The notes under the pieces are model-generated. The model searched no databases, was not told where the DNA came from, and saw nothing but the letters and a program-made list of their open reading frames with translations. A program made the position numbers and the translations under genes. A stretch of DNA of 30,174 nucleotides from SFHK01 sp964554795 (GTDB lineage Bacteria; Bacillota; Clostridia; Christensenellales; Aristaeellaceae). Shown one piece after another: positions 15,735 through 23,761 of this stretch (within the stretch, counting starts at the first letter, position 1; every line of letters begins with the position of its first letter). The DNA lies in assembly GCA_964554795.1 (NCBI GenBank), contig CAZKQB010000043.1, positions 1-30,174 of the forward strand. Direction: 5' to 3'.

Positions 15735-16976
15735 TCAGTTCAGCGCGTATTCGCCGGTGGCGAAGCTTTCGCGCTTTTGCAGCCAGCGGCCTTCGGTAAA
15801 GTCCGGAACGGGAACGGGAGCGCCGCCCATAGCGATGCTTTCCTCGGTCAGAGCTGTGATGGCCATCCAGCTGGCCGTGTCGTAGGTGTCGATCGGCGGG
15901 CATTCATCCTTCTGCACACTCTCGATAAACGCGCGCAGCACCAGGTAGTCCATACCGCCGTGTCCGCCACGCAGGCCGAATTCTTCATAGGCTTGCCAGA
16001 GGGGATGCTTATACTCCTCCATGTAGGCTTCGTCCTTTTCCCAGCGGTGCGTCCAATAGGCGGGATCCACCGGAGAACGTCCGTCGATGTAGATGCCGCG
16101 GTTGTCCTCCATCCAGATGCCCTTGGTGCCCTGAATACGGCCGCCGCGGGAATAGGGACGGGGCAGTGTGCAGTCGTGCGTAAGAAGAATGGTTTCGCCA
16201 TTGGCGCAGGAGATCATCGTGGTAACGATATCGCCCTCATTGACTTGCGCGTTTGCCAGTTCGCTGTCCGGACGGTGCTCCTGAAGCCATGCGTGAAGGC
16301 CGGCCGCCTTAGAGGACATGGCACACAGCGACACCATGCGGTTGCCCCGGTTGATGTTCAGATATTCGGCGATGGGGCCAAGCTCGTGGGTGGGATACAA
16401 CTCGGCATTTCTGTGCAGGAAGTGACGCTGACGGTAGTGGCGATTGATGTCGCCGTTGCCAATTTCATCCCGCAGGTCGTGTTCATAGCCGCCCTGACAG
16501 TGAACGAGCGTACCGAACACGCCCTGGCGGATCATGTTCAAAAGCGTCATTTCTTCCTTACCGTAGCAGCAGTTTTCCAGCATCATGCATTCGATGCCGG
16601 TTTCTTCCTTTGCACGAACCAGCTTCCAGCATTCATCTACGCTGTTGGCACCGCCAACCTCGGTGGCAACCTTTTTTCCGGCGCGCATGGCCTGCACGCA
16701 AATGTCGATATGTGTTTCCCAGCTGGTGAATACGCAGATGGCGTCGATATCCGGTCGTACGAGCACCTTTTTATAATCCGTTTCGCCGTCGGGACGAATG
16801 CCGCGTTTTTCGAATACCAGATCCTGACCCTTTTGTACGCGGTCATCATACACATCGCATACAGCGGCGATCTCCACATCCGGCATCTGAAGCAAAGTAT
16901 CCGTTTGACTGATTCCGCGTCCGCCCAGACCAATAATGCCGAGGCGAACAGTCTTTCCCTTTTCACCCAATCTCAT
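15735..16976 (-). CDS. Gfo/Idh/MocA-fold protein, GH109-like glycosidase
   Basis: A 413-residue protein with an N-terminal Rossmann fold (RLGIIGLGGRGISQ, the NAD-binding glycine-rich loop, at about residues 11-24). The C-terminal domain carries ELYPTHELGPIAEYLNINRGNRM, GYEHDLR and GGHGGMDYLV. These features match family GH109, whose characterised members are NAD-dependent alpha-N-acetylgalactosaminidases. Some relatives may be plain oxidoreductases, so the substrate is not certain. No signal peptide is present. GGAGG lies 9 bases before the ATG at 16976 and a promoter lies just upstream, so the longer open frame to 17096 is not used. The gene appears monocistronic and faces the group II intron remnant. 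Confidence 0.8.
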   Translation of the reverse strand: MRLGEKGKTVRLGIIGLGGRGISQTDTLLQMPDVEIAAVCDVYDDRVQKGQDLVFEKRGIRPDGETDYKKVLVRPDIDAICVFTSWETHIDICVQAMRAGKKVATEVGGANSVDECWKLVRAKEETGIECMMLENCCYGKEEMTLLNMIRQGVFGTLVHCQGGYEHDLRDEIGNGDINRHYRQRHFLHRNAELYPTHELGPIAEYLNINRGNRMVSLCAMSSKAAGLHAWLQEHRPDSELANAQVNEGDIVTTMISCANGETILLTHDCTLPRPYSRGGRIQGTKGIWMEDNRGIYIDGRSPVDPAYWTHRWEKDEAYMEEYKHPLWQAYEEFGLRGGHGGMDYLVLRAFIESVQKDECPPIDTYDTASWMAITALTEESIAMGGAPVPVPDFTEGRWLQKRESFATGEYALN

Positions 16977-17009
16977 GATGTATATCCTCCAACCCCAATG
17001 ATCATTCAT

Positions 17010-17038
17010 ATTATAATGGATTTTCTGTATTTGTGCAA
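17010..17038 (-). promoter_or_regulatory. Sigma-A promoter of the GH109-like gene
   Basis: The minus strand has TTGCAC (complement of 17033-17038), a 17-bp spacer and TATAAT (complement of 17010-17015). It fits the start at 16976 with a leader of about 28 bases. Confidence 0.78.
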
Positions 17039-17227
17039 GGGGCGCACGCATTTTTCGCTGTCGCGGTTTGAGGCGAACGGGCAGCTGGCAATGCAAAAAA
17101 GAAGTACTCGCGGGAAGGCGACAAGCGCCAGTTTCCGGCGGCCTGAAAACGAATGAACCAATAAATGAGAATGCCCAATTGATATCGGCGGATTATGGCG
17201 AGTGAGAAGTATAGAGTGGATGTCTTC

Positions 17228-17989
17228 TTACACCGACTCGAACGGCTTTACGGTCAGCTGTGTCCACGCGGGTCGGAAGCCGCAGGAGAGGGCGTTTCTT
17301 GCAGAGGCGACATTGGCCCAACCACAGCAATAGAAGGGAACTTTGCCGCGGCGCAGGGTTTCAAGCGCCAGCTTGCTAGTCAATGCGCCGGCAATGCCGC
17401 GGCCGCGATATTCGGGAAGAACGTCTACGCCGATCTGCCACATGGCCTCGCAGTCAGCGGAGCAGCCTGCGAGGCCGACGAGTCGGTCTCCGTCATAGGC
17501 GCCGACGGCCAACAAATCCAGCTCGCGGCGACGCATAGACAGTGCGTTGCTCCACTCGGGACGGTATAGACCGTTCAGTGAGTCCCTTTCCAGTATGAGA
17601 AGCGGAAACGGGCAGGTGTGCGCCCAAAGCTGGTCAGGGTCGGGCAGAAAGTATTCGCCATCGTACGCGGGCGCAAGGTTCAGGGGCGCAAGCGCGCGGG
17701 CAAAGGAAACGATGCCGGCGGCTTCAAAGGCAGAATGGCCGGGAAAGGCATCCATATGCCGCCGTGCAAGCGGAAGAAGGTCTTCGCGCCCGGAGGCAAC
17801 GATGGCGTGCCCATAGCTGACAAAATCCAGAAGATGGGGGAGCGCGAGATATTTTCGCGCTCCCGGCTGCTTCGCGGACGGGAAAACTGCGTTTTTAGAG
17901 GAAAGGAAGTCCTCGGGCGCACAGCCGCAGTCTATGGCTGATTGCCTAAGTGCGATTTCGAGGATTTCCTTTCCGGTCATCGGTTTCAC
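17228..17989 (-). CDS. GNAT-family N-acetyltransferase
   Basis: A 253-residue protein. The C-terminal part, residues about 140-250, is a GNAT domain: GVDVLPEYRGRGIAGALTSKLAL carries the acetyl-CoA-binding loop (RGRGIA), and WANVASARNALSCGFRPAW is the usual end of the fold. The first 130 residues are not recognised and may form a second, degenerate GNAT-like domain. The substrate is unknown. Its start overlaps the pepF stop by 4 bp, so it is translated in the pepF operon as the downstream gene. No terminator is evident after it; 17097-17227 holds nothing I can name. Confidence 0.82.
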   Translation of the reverse strand: MKPMTGKEILEIALRQSAIDCGCAPEDFLSSKNAVFPSAKQPGARKYLALPHLLDFVSYGHAIVASGREDLLPLARRHMDAFPGHSAFEAAGIVSFARALAPLNLAPAYDGEYFLPDPDQLWAHTCPFPLLILERDSLNGLYRPEWSNALSMRRRELDLLAVGAYDGDRLVGLAGCSADCEAMWQIGVDVLPEYRGRGIAGALTSKLALETLRRGKVPFYCCGWANVASARNALSCGFRPAWTQLTVKPFESV

Positions 17990-19776
17990 TTCCCGGTCAC
18001 GGCAATGTATTTTTCGAGCAGTGCGTCGAATTCGTTCAGCGCACTGCGAACCGGCTCGGGCGACGACATGTCAATGCCCGCCAGCTTCAGCGCGTCGATG
18101 GGGTACAGGCTGCCGCCAGCATGTAGGAAGCGCTTATAGCGCTCCACGGCGGGGGCGCCCTCGCGGCGAATCATGCCGGCAATTGCCATGGCGGCGGAAA
18201 AGCCGGTGGCGTACTTGTAGACATAGAACGCGCGGTAGAAGTGCGGGATACGCATCCACTCGTAGGCGATCAGCTCGTCGTATTCGAGGTTGGCGTAGTA
18301 CTTTTTGTTCAGATCGGCATAGACGGCGTTCAGGCTTTCGACGGTGAGTGCCTCGCTGTTTTCCGCCATCTCATGGCTGCGCTTCTCAAATTCGGCGAAC
18401 ATCGTCTGGCGGAACACGGTGCCGCGGAAGGAATCCAGCAGGCTGTAAAGCAGGTAGGCCTGCGCGTTATTCTCCGGATGGCGATCCATCAGCTCCATCA
18501 GCACCAGAACCTCGTTTACGGTCGAGGCAACCTCGGCGACGAACAGCGAATAGCCACTCTTCGGGAAGGGCTGGGTGTTGGAATACCACGTGTGCAGAGA
18601 GTGTCCCATTTCGTGGGCAATGGTCTGCAGGTGGTCAAGGTCGGGCTTGTAGCTCATCAGCACGTAGGGATGCGTGGCATACGTGCCCCACGAATACGCG
18701 CCGGAAGACTTACCCTCGTTTTCAAAGGGATCAATCCAGCGCTCGGCGCGGGCGCGGCGCAGCACGTCACAGTAGTCCTCACCTAGCACCTTCAGGCAGT
18801 CGATTACGAGGTCGTAGGCCTCATTGAACGGCAGCTTCACGTCAAAGCCCAGCTCCGGCGCGAGATACAAATCGTAGAAGTGCATTTTGTCAATGCCGTT
18901 CAGCTTTGCGTTCGTCTGAACGAATTTCTGCAGCGACGGCAGATGCTCGTTCACGGCGAGAATCAGGTTGTCGTATACGCTCTCGGGGATGTTGTCGGGA
19001 TACAGGCTGGCTGCAAGTGCGCTTTTGTGCTTTCCGGCGCGGGCGTGGAACAGATCCGCCTGCACGCTGGCGGCGTATACAGCGGGAATCGTGGAGGAGA
19101 ACGAGCGGTAGGTGGAATACAGCGCGTCAAACGCGTCCTTGCGCACGCGCGCGTCGCGGCTCATGACGAGCGGAATGTAGTTGGCGTGAGTCACGCGCAG
19201 CTTGTCGCCGGCTTCGTCGGTGATTTCCGGGAAGCGCATGTCGGCGTCGGTGAGCATGTCGTAAATCGTGCTGGGCGCAGAGGCGACATTGCCGGTCATG
19301 GCCACGAGCCTTTCCTCGGCGGCCGACAAGGTGTGCGGGCGGCGACGAATCAGGTTGTCCACGTACATATCGTAATCAGCGAAATCCGGGTTTGCGCGCA
19401 CGGATTCCAGATACCCATCCGGTGCGGCCAGCAACTCGGGCGCGGAGAAGGAAACTGCCATAGAGAAGCGGGTGGCGAGCGCCTGGATGCGAGAGACCAG
19501 CGCCTGATAGACGGTATTGGCGTTGTCCTCGTCGCGGCGCATGCGCGCGTAGCCGAACAGCGAGCTCAGCCGCTGCTCGGCATCGGTGCAAAGCGTAACG
19601 AACTCAAACAGCTTTTTCTCGTCTGTAAGCTTGCCCTCATAGGCCTTGAGGGCGTCTGCCTGTTCGCTCAGCTTCGCGTAGTCTGCTTCCCAGGCTTCAT
19701 TTGTTTCATAAATATCTTCCAGACGCCAGGTATTCTCCACCGGCACCTCGCGTCGTTTCAAAAGCTTTTCCGCCAT
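17986..19776 (-). CDS. pepF: Oligoendopeptidase F, M3 family metallopeptidase
   Basis: PepF is a cytoplasmic zinc peptidase that cuts short peptides, usually of 7-17 residues. The 596-residue protein has the family length and the zinc motif IAHEMGHSLHTWYSN, with HExxH starting at about residue 388. It begins with the typical VENTWRLEDIY. The third ligand is expected in the following helix (FVAEVASTVNE). AGGAGG lies 7 bases before the ATG at 19776, so the 67 extra codons open upstream are not used. It is the first gene of a two-gene operon with the GNAT gene and has its own promoter, divergent from infC. Confidence 0.95.
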   Translation of the reverse strand: MAEKLLKRREVPVENTWRLEDIYETNEAWEADYAKLSEQADALKAYEGKLTDEKKLFEFVTLCTDAEQRLSSLFGYARMRRDEDNANTVYQALVSRIQALATRFSMAVSFSAPELLAAPDGYLESVRANPDFADYDMYVDNLIRRRPHTLSAAEERLVAMTGNVASAPSTIYDMLTDADMRFPEITDEAGDKLRVTHANYIPLVMSRDARVRKDAFDALYSTYRSFSSTIPAVYAASVQADLFHARAGKHKSALAASLYPDNIPESVYDNLILAVNEHLPSLQKFVQTNAKLNGIDKMHFYDLYLAPELGFDVKLPFNEAYDLVIDCLKVLGEDYCDVLRRARAERWIDPFENEGKSSGAYSWGTYATHPYVLMSYKPDLDHLQTIAHEMGHSLHTWYSNTQPFPKSGYSLFVAEVASTVNEVLVLMELMDRHPENNAQAYLLYSLLDSFRGTVFRQTMFAEFEKRSHEMAENSEALTVESLNAVYADLNKKYYANLEYDELIAYEWMRIPHFYRAFYVYKYATGFSAAMAIAGMIRREGAPAVERYKRFLHAGGSLYPIDALKLAGIDMSSPEPVRSALNEFDALLEKYIAVTGK

Positions 19777-19805
19777 ATAAGCACCTCCTGAATGATTTCC
19801 TATAT

Positions 19806-19834
19806 ATTGTAAGGGAAGAAGCCTAATTACGCAA
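19806..19834 (-). promoter_or_regulatory. Promoter of pepF
   Basis: The minus strand has TTGCGT (complement of 19829-19834), a 17-bp spacer and TACAAT (complement of 19806-19811), about 30 bp before the start codon. Confidence 0.65.
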
Positions 19835-19888
19835 GCGCTTTCAGGCAATTGGGAATTGTATAATTTGGGTGAAAAAGCAAAAAGGCCA

Positions 19889-19917
19889 TTGACAGAAGGG
19901 CGGAAACGTGGTATCCT
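19889..19917 (+). promoter_or_regulatory. Promoter of infC-rpmI-rplT
   Basis: TTGACA (19889-19894), a 17-bp spacer and TATCCT (19912-19917). Transcription should begin near 19924, just before the structured leader. The frame that opens at 19908 overlaps the promoter and so cannot be the true infC start. Confidence 0.75.
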
Positions 19918-19931
19918 TTCAAAGTCAAAGC

Positions 19932-20030
19932 AGAAGTTACCGCTTCTCACCCGGCGGCATCGCCAGCGCGGGTTCACATAGCCGAAGGTCGGCCTATGCA
20001 GGAGCGGTGCGTTTGCGCCGGTCTTTTTTT
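19932..20030 (+). promoter_or_regulatory. Structured leader of infC with attenuator
   Basis: The leader folds into successive hairpins: AGAAG with CTTCT (19932-19947); GGCG with CGCC near 19954-19965, flanked by ACCCG and CGGGT; CATAGCCGA (19977-19985) with TCGGCCTATG (19989-19998); and a terminal terminator stem. In Bacillus subtilis, L20 represses this operon by attenuation in the infC leader. The same kind of control is likely here, possibly through a different RNA fold. Confidence 0.7.
20005..20030 (+). terminator. Attenuator terminator in the infC leader
   Basis: CGGTGC (20005-20010) pairs with GCGCCG (20015-20020), with one G-T pair, around GTTT. GTC and seven T follow, all before the infC start, so it can stop transcription before the operon. 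Confidence 0.75.
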
Positions 20031-20060
20031 ATCGAGGAAGAAAACAGGGGGTGTATCTTT

Positions 20061-20594
20061 ATCAACGATCTGATGATCAACGAGGAGATTCGCGATCGGG
20101 AAGTTCGCGTAGTCAATCAGCAGGGGGAACAGCTCGGCATCATGCCGACCGCTCAGGCACTGAAGCTTGCGGAAGAACAGCAGCTTGATCTGGTCAATAT
20201 CGCGCCGACCGCGCGCCCGCCGGTATGCAAGCTGATGGATTACGGCAAGTACCGCTTTGAAATGTCAAAGAAAGAGCGCGAAATCAAGAAAAATCAGAAG
20301 ATCATGGAGACGAAAGAGGTACGCCTGTCTGCCACGATTGAAGATCATGATATTGACGTGAGGTATCGTCAGGCTGTCAAGTTCCTGCAGGACGGCAACA
20401 AGCTCAAGGTTACGATTCGCTTCCGCGGTCGTCAGATTGCGCACAGCGAAATCGGAAATCAGGTTATGCAGGAATTCGCAGAGCGCATCAAGGATTACGG
20501 TACGGTGGAACGCCGTCCCGTGGTCGAAGGCCGAAACATGACCATGATGGTAGCGCCGCGCGATGCCAAAAAGGATTCCAAAGCGAGCGATTAA
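20061..20594 (+). CDS. infC: Translation initiation factor IF-3, ATC start
   Basis: IF-3 binds the 30S subunit, prevents premature joining with 50S and checks start codons. The 177-residue product has the N-domain (MINEEIRDREVRVVNQQGEQLGIM) and the C-domain (VRLSATIEDHDIDVRYRQAVKFLQDGNKLKVTIRFRGR). No ATG or GTG is well placed. AGGGGG (20046-20051) is 9 bases before an ATC at 20061, and the in-frame ATG at 20073 is too far from it. Rare start codons of the AUU/AUC type are well known for infC, where IF-3 discriminates against them and so limits its own synthesis. It is the first gene of the infC-rpmI-rplT operon. A second ATC at 20055 is less likely because its spacing is only 3 bases. Confidence 0.93.
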   Translation: MNDLMINEEIRDREVRVVNQQGEQLGIMPTAQALKLAEEQQLDLVNIAPTARPPVCKLMDYGKYRFEMSKKEREIKKNQKIMETKEVRLSATIEDHDIDVRYRQAVKFLQDGNKLKVTIRFRGRQIAHSEIGNQVMQEFAERIKDYGTVERRPVVEGRNMTMMVAPRDAKKDSKASD

Positions 20595-20612
20595 TGAGAG
20601 GAGGAACATCCC

Positions 20613-20810
20613 ATGCCCAAACAGAAAACTCACAAGGGCGCCGCGAAGCGGTTTAACCTGACCAAGACCGGAAAGGTAAAGCGCGCGCAGGCTTTTAAGC
20701 GCCACATTCTCACCAAAAAGCCCACCAAGCGTACGCGTAACCTTCGCAAGGCCGCTTATCTGACCACCACCGAAGGCCGTACTATGAAAAAGCTGATTCC
20801 GTACAAGTAA
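20613..20810 (+). CDS. rpmI: Large ribosomal subunit protein bL35
   Basis: A 65-residue, highly basic protein starting MPKQKTHKGAAKRF and ending KKLIPYK, the standard L35 pattern and length. GAGGAGG precedes the ATG. It lies 18 bp after infC and 15 bp before rplT, in the conserved order. Confidence 0.98.
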   Translation: MPKQKTHKGAAKRFNLTKTGKVKRAQAFKRHILTKKPTKRTRNLRKAAYLTTTEGRTMKKLIPYK

Positions 20811-20825
20811 GGAGGCGAATCGAAA

Positions 20826-21179
20826 ATGGCAAGAGTCAAGCGTGCAGTAAACGCACTGAAGAAGCGTCGTAAGGTTTTTAAGCTGTCCAAGGGTTACTTT
20901 GGCGCCAAGAGCAAGCAGTATCGTGCCGCCAGCGAGCAGGTTCGTCGTTCGCTCCGTTACGCGTACATTGGCCGCAAGCTCAAGAAGCGTGAATATCGCC
21001 GCATGTGGATCGCCCGTATCAACGCGGCTGCCCGCATGAATGGCATCAGCTACTCTAAGCTGATGAATGGTCTGAAGGTTGCCGGCATCAACGTCAATCG
21101 CAAGATGCTCTCCGAGCTCGCGATCAACGATGCCAAGGCGTTCACCGCCCTCGTTGAGAAGGCAAAGGCCGCGAAATAA
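20826..21179 (+). CDS. rplT: Large ribosomal subunit protein bL20
   Basis: A 117-residue basic protein beginning MARVKRAVNALKKRRKVFKL, with the long N-terminal extension that binds 23S rRNA and the globular C-domain (NGISYSKLMNGLKVAGI). L20 is needed for 50S assembly and in Firmicutes represses its own operon through the infC leader. GGAGG precedes the start and an intrinsic terminator follows. Confidence 0.98.
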   Translation: MARVKRAVNALKKRRKVFKLSKGYFGAKSKQYRAASEQVRRSLRYAYIGRKLKKREYRRMWIARINAAARMNGISYSKLMNGLKVAGINVNRKMLSELAINDAKAFTALVEKAKAAK

Positions 21180-21195
21180 AGTCAAGAGCCAGATA

Positions 21196-21233
21196 ACGTC
21201 CGTGAAAACGATCCGTTTCCACGGACGTTTTTT
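21196..21233 (+). terminator. Intrinsic terminator after rplT
   Basis: ACGTCCGTG (21196-21204) pairs with CACGGACGT (21220-21228). Inner bases extend the stem, and a T run goes to 21233. Confidence 0.9.
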
Positions 21234-21251
21234 AGCAGAAAGGGGCGGCGC

Positions 21252-21872
21252 ATGAACGAGCAGAGGTGGATCGACTGGATTGTGGAACTGCAGAGCCTTG
21301 CCCAGGCTGGTCTGGCCTATGGGCGAGACCGATATGACCTTGAACGCTATGAGCGGATTCGTACTCTTTCGGCGGAAATGCTTGCCGACGTCGCGAGTCT
21401 GCCGCTTGAGAAGGTTCGGGGCCTGTTCTGAAATGAAACGGGCTATCAAACGCCGAAGGTGGATACGCGCGCCGCAGTGTTTTCGGAAGGTAAGATCCTG
21501 CTGGTGCGCGAAAACGACGGCCGATGGGCGCTGCCAGGCGGGTGGTGCGACGTGAATCAGTCCATTGGGGAGAACACCGCCAAGGAGGTTTTCGAGGAAG
21601 CGGGATTGACGGTTCAGCCGCAGCGAATTATTGCCGTGCAGGACCGAAACAGGCACAATCCGCCGAGGTATGCTTATGGGGTTGTGAAGGTTTTCATGCT
21701 TTGTGTGCTCGTCGGCGGTCAGTTTCAAGCGAACCTGGAAACGACAGAAAGCCGCTATTTCGCGCGGGAGGAAATTCCGAATGCACTGGCACAGGAGAAG
21801 GTTACGCGGGAGCAGATTGAAATGTGCTTTGAGGCCCAGAGGGATGAACGCTGGACGCCGACGTTTGACTGA
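21252..21872 (+). pseudogene. NUDIX hydrolase with N-terminal domain, split by in-frame TGA
   Basis: Read through, the gene encodes 206 codons. Residues 1-59 (MNEQRWIDWIVELQSLAQAG to VRGLF) form the N-terminal domain typical of this NUDIX subfamily. TGA follows at 21429-21431 as codon 60. The same frame then continues with NETGYQTPKVDTRAAVF, the NUDIX box region GGWCDVNQSIGENTAKEVFEEAGL and a normal C-terminus ending TPTFD. In the box Gln replaces the first conserved Glu, which some relatives also seem to have. Everything after the TGA is intact. No well-placed start with a ribosome binding site follows it; GTG at 21459 would give 137 residues. Either the gene is recently dead, the stop is read through, or the base is an error. 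Confidence 0.8.
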
Positions 21873-21899
21873 CGTGTGGCGCGATTTTGCGGTGATCTC

Positions 21900-21928
21900 T
21901 TGACATCCTTTAGGAAAAGTATTATGAT
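21900..21928 (+). promoter_or_regulatory. Promoter of the fucose-isomerase-family gene
   Basis: TTGACA (21900-21905), a 17-bp spacer and TATGAT (21923-21928). The leader of about 60 bases contains a small hairpin, TGGGGG with CTCCCA, near 21942-21957. Confidence 0.75.
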
Positions 21929-21996
21929 GCAATTCAGAAGGTGGGGGTCGTCTCCCATGAGGCGGACTTGATTACAGATAGAGGGAGTGTTCATGT

Positions 21997-23475
21997 ATGG
22001 TTCAGAATCTTCCGAAGGTTCGGTTGGGCATTGTGGCCGTGAGCCGCGACTGCTTTCCCATTGCGTTGTCCGAGCGCCGTCGTGCTGCGATTGTGCAGGC
22101 GTATGCTGGTGAGCTGTATGAGTGCCCGGTAACGGTGGAAAACGAGAAGGACATGCTTGCTGCCGTGGCCGACGTGAAGGCGAACGGCTGTAACGCGCTG
22201 GTGGTTTTTCTGGGCAACTTTGGCCCGGAAACGCCGGAAACGCTGATTGCCGCCAATTTTGACGGCCCGTGCATGTTTGTAGCGGCAGCCGAGGGTGATG
22301 GTGACATGATCAATGGTCGCGGCGATGCATATTGCGGAATGCTGAATTGCTCCTATAATCTGGGCATGCGCCATCTGAAGGCCTATATTCCCGAGTCGCC
22401 CGTCGGCACGGCAGAGGAGCTGGCCGAGCGAATTCACGAATTTGTTCCCATTGCGCGCGCCATTCTGGGATTGAAGGGCCTTAAAATCATCACCTTCGGC
22501 CCACGCCCGCAGGATTTCTTTGCCTGTAACGCACCCATTAAGGGGCTGTATGAGCTGGGCGTGGAGATTGAGGAGAACAGTGAACTGGATCTCCTGGTCA
22601 GCTATCACGCGCATGCGGGAGACAAGCGTATTCCCGAGGTGTGCGCCGACATGGCGAAGGAGATGGGTGAGGGACGTTACTATGCGGACCTGAATGAGCG
22701 CATGGCGCAGTTCGAGCTGACGCTGCTGGATTGGGCAGAGGCGCACAGGGGTGCGCGGCAGTACGTCGCGTTTGCCAACAAGTGCTGGCCTGCCTTCCCG
22801 GGGCAGTTTGGCTTCGAGCCGTGCTTCGTCAACAGTCGTCTGGCCGCGCGCGGTATCCCCGTAGCGTGTGAGGTGGACATTTACGGCGCGCTGAGCGAGT
22901 ACATCGGCGCGTGCGTTTCCGGTGACGCGGTGACGCTTTTGGACATCAACAACACTGTGCCCGGCTATATCTATGACGAGGACATTCGCGGAAGGTTTGA
23001 CTACGCACTGTCCGATACCTTCATGGGCTTCCACTGCGGAAACACGCCGGAATGCAAGCTGTGCGACAGCCGTGCGGTGAAGTATCAGCTGATTCAGCAC
23101 CGTCTGCTGGAGCCCGTAGGCAGCGAGCCCGATTTCACCCGTGGAACACTGGAAGGCGACATTGCGGCAGGCCCGATCACCTTCTTCCGCCTACAGTGCG
23201 ACAGCGAGGGCACGCTACGTGCCTATCTGGCACAGGGCGAGGTGCTGCCTGTATCAACCCGTTCCTTTGGCGGCATCGGTGTGTTCGCCATTCCGGAGAT
23301 GGGCCGCTTCTATCGCCATGTGCTGGTGGAGAAGCACTATCCGCATCATGGTGCGGTGGCGTTCGGTCATTATGGCAAGGTGCTGTTTGAGGTGTTCAGG
23401 TTCATCGGCGTAAAGGATATTGCCTATAACCGTCCGAAGACGCTTCCGTATCCCACGGAGAATCCGTTCTGCTGA
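21997..23475 (+). CDS. L-fucose/L-arabinose isomerase family protein
   Basis: A 492-residue protein of the FucI/AraA superfamily, metal-dependent aldose-ketose isomerases acting on sugars such as L-fucose, D-arabinose and L-arabinose. The region CWPAFPGQFGFEPCFVNSRLAARGIPVACEVDIYGALSEYI is characteristic; the acidic residues in CEVD are probable metal ligands. It is shorter than classical FucI (about 590 residues), and proteins of this length are usually named only to family level. GAGGGAG lies 9 bases before the ATG at 21997. It has its own promoter and a strong terminator. With the GH29 alpha-L-fucosidase elsewhere in the window a role in fucose use is plausible, but no fucK or fucA homologue is present, so the substrate is unproven. 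Confidence 0.83.
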   Translation: MVQNLPKVRLGIVAVSRDCFPIALSERRRAAIVQAYAGELYECPVTVENEKDMLAAVADVKANGCNALVVFLGNFGPETPETLIAANFDGPCMFVAAAEGDGDMINGRGDAYCGMLNCSYNLGMRHLKAYIPESPVGTAEELAERIHEFVPIARAILGLKGLKIITFGPRPQDFFACNAPIKGLYELGVEIEENSELDLLVSYHAHAGDKRIPEVCADMAKEMGEGRYYADLNERMAQFELTLLDWAEAHRGARQYVAFANKCWPAFPGQFGFEPCFVNSRLAARGIPVACEVDIYGALSEYIGACVSGDAVTLLDINNTVPGYIYDEDIRGRFDYALSDTFMGFHCGNTPECKLCDSRAVKYQLIQHRLLEPVGSEPDFTRGTLEGDIAAGPITFFRLQCDSEGTLRAYLAQGEVLPVSTRSFGGIGVFAIPEMGRFYRHVLVEKHYPHHGAVAFGHYGKVLFEVFRFIGVKDIAYNRPKTLPYPTENPFC

Positions 23476-23562
23476 GGTCAGGCGGAAATAGTTAATTTGC
23501 GCCGTCCTCTTTCGCAGCATATGTGCCGCCCGGTATGCGGCGCGTTCAATACACGAGACTGC

Positions 23563-23614
23563 AAAGCCTCATACGCCGCAGGAAAGGTGAGGAATCCTGC
23601 GCGTATGAGGCTTT
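23563..23614 (+). terminator. Long terminator hairpin after the isomerase gene
   Basis: AAAGCCTCATACG (23563-23575) pairs with CGTATGAGGCTTT (23602-23614), and CGCAGGA (23577-23583) with TCCTGCG (23595-23601), a 20-bp stem with one bulged C. CATTT follows. A smaller hairpin, GCCGC with GCGGC, lies at 23525-23541. Nothing else is seen in 23476-23692. Confidence 0.75.
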
Positions 23615-23692
23615 CATTTGAGCCTGCCAAAGATATATTCGTGCCGGCATTGGCTGCAGGATGACTGCGCTTTGATGACGGCGAAAATAAAA

Positions 23693-23727
23693 TTGTAACC
23701 AAAGCGAAAGCCTTGCGGGTATATAGG
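23693..23727 (+). promoter_or_regulatory. ECF-type promoter, probably autoregulated
   Basis: TTGTAACC (23693-23700) is a typical ECF -35 element with the TGTAAC core. After about 15 bp, CGGGTATATAGG (23716-23727) supplies a -10 of the CGTA type. It lies 35 bp before the sigma factor start, so the sigma factor probably drives its own operon. Confidence 0.6.
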
Positions 23728-23761
23728 TGTGGTACGATATGACGGATATGGAGGGTTGTTT

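Noticed and set aside
15777..17156. 459-codon open frame on the plus strand over the GH109-like gene
   Set aside because: It is antisense to a gene with a clear Rossmann motif, promoter and ribosome binding site.
17838..17864. Perfect 10-bp inverted repeat, GGGAGCGCGA with TCGCGCTCCC, inside the GNAT gene
   Set aside because: It lies well inside the coding sequence without a T tract. It is probably a by-product of codon choice, although it is strong.
21429..21480. Selenocysteine insertion at the NUDIX TGA
   Set aside because: No convincing SECIS-like hairpin follows the TGA, and the family is not known to me as a selenoprotein family.
20265..21932. 555-codon open frame on the minus strand across infC, rpmI, rplT and the NUDIX gene
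   Set aside because: It runs antisense through conserved ribosomal genes and two terminator or spacer regions, so it is a shadow frame.
21991..23100. 369-codon open frame on the minus strand over the isomerase gene
   Set aside because: It is antisense to a well-supported gene and shows no family motif.
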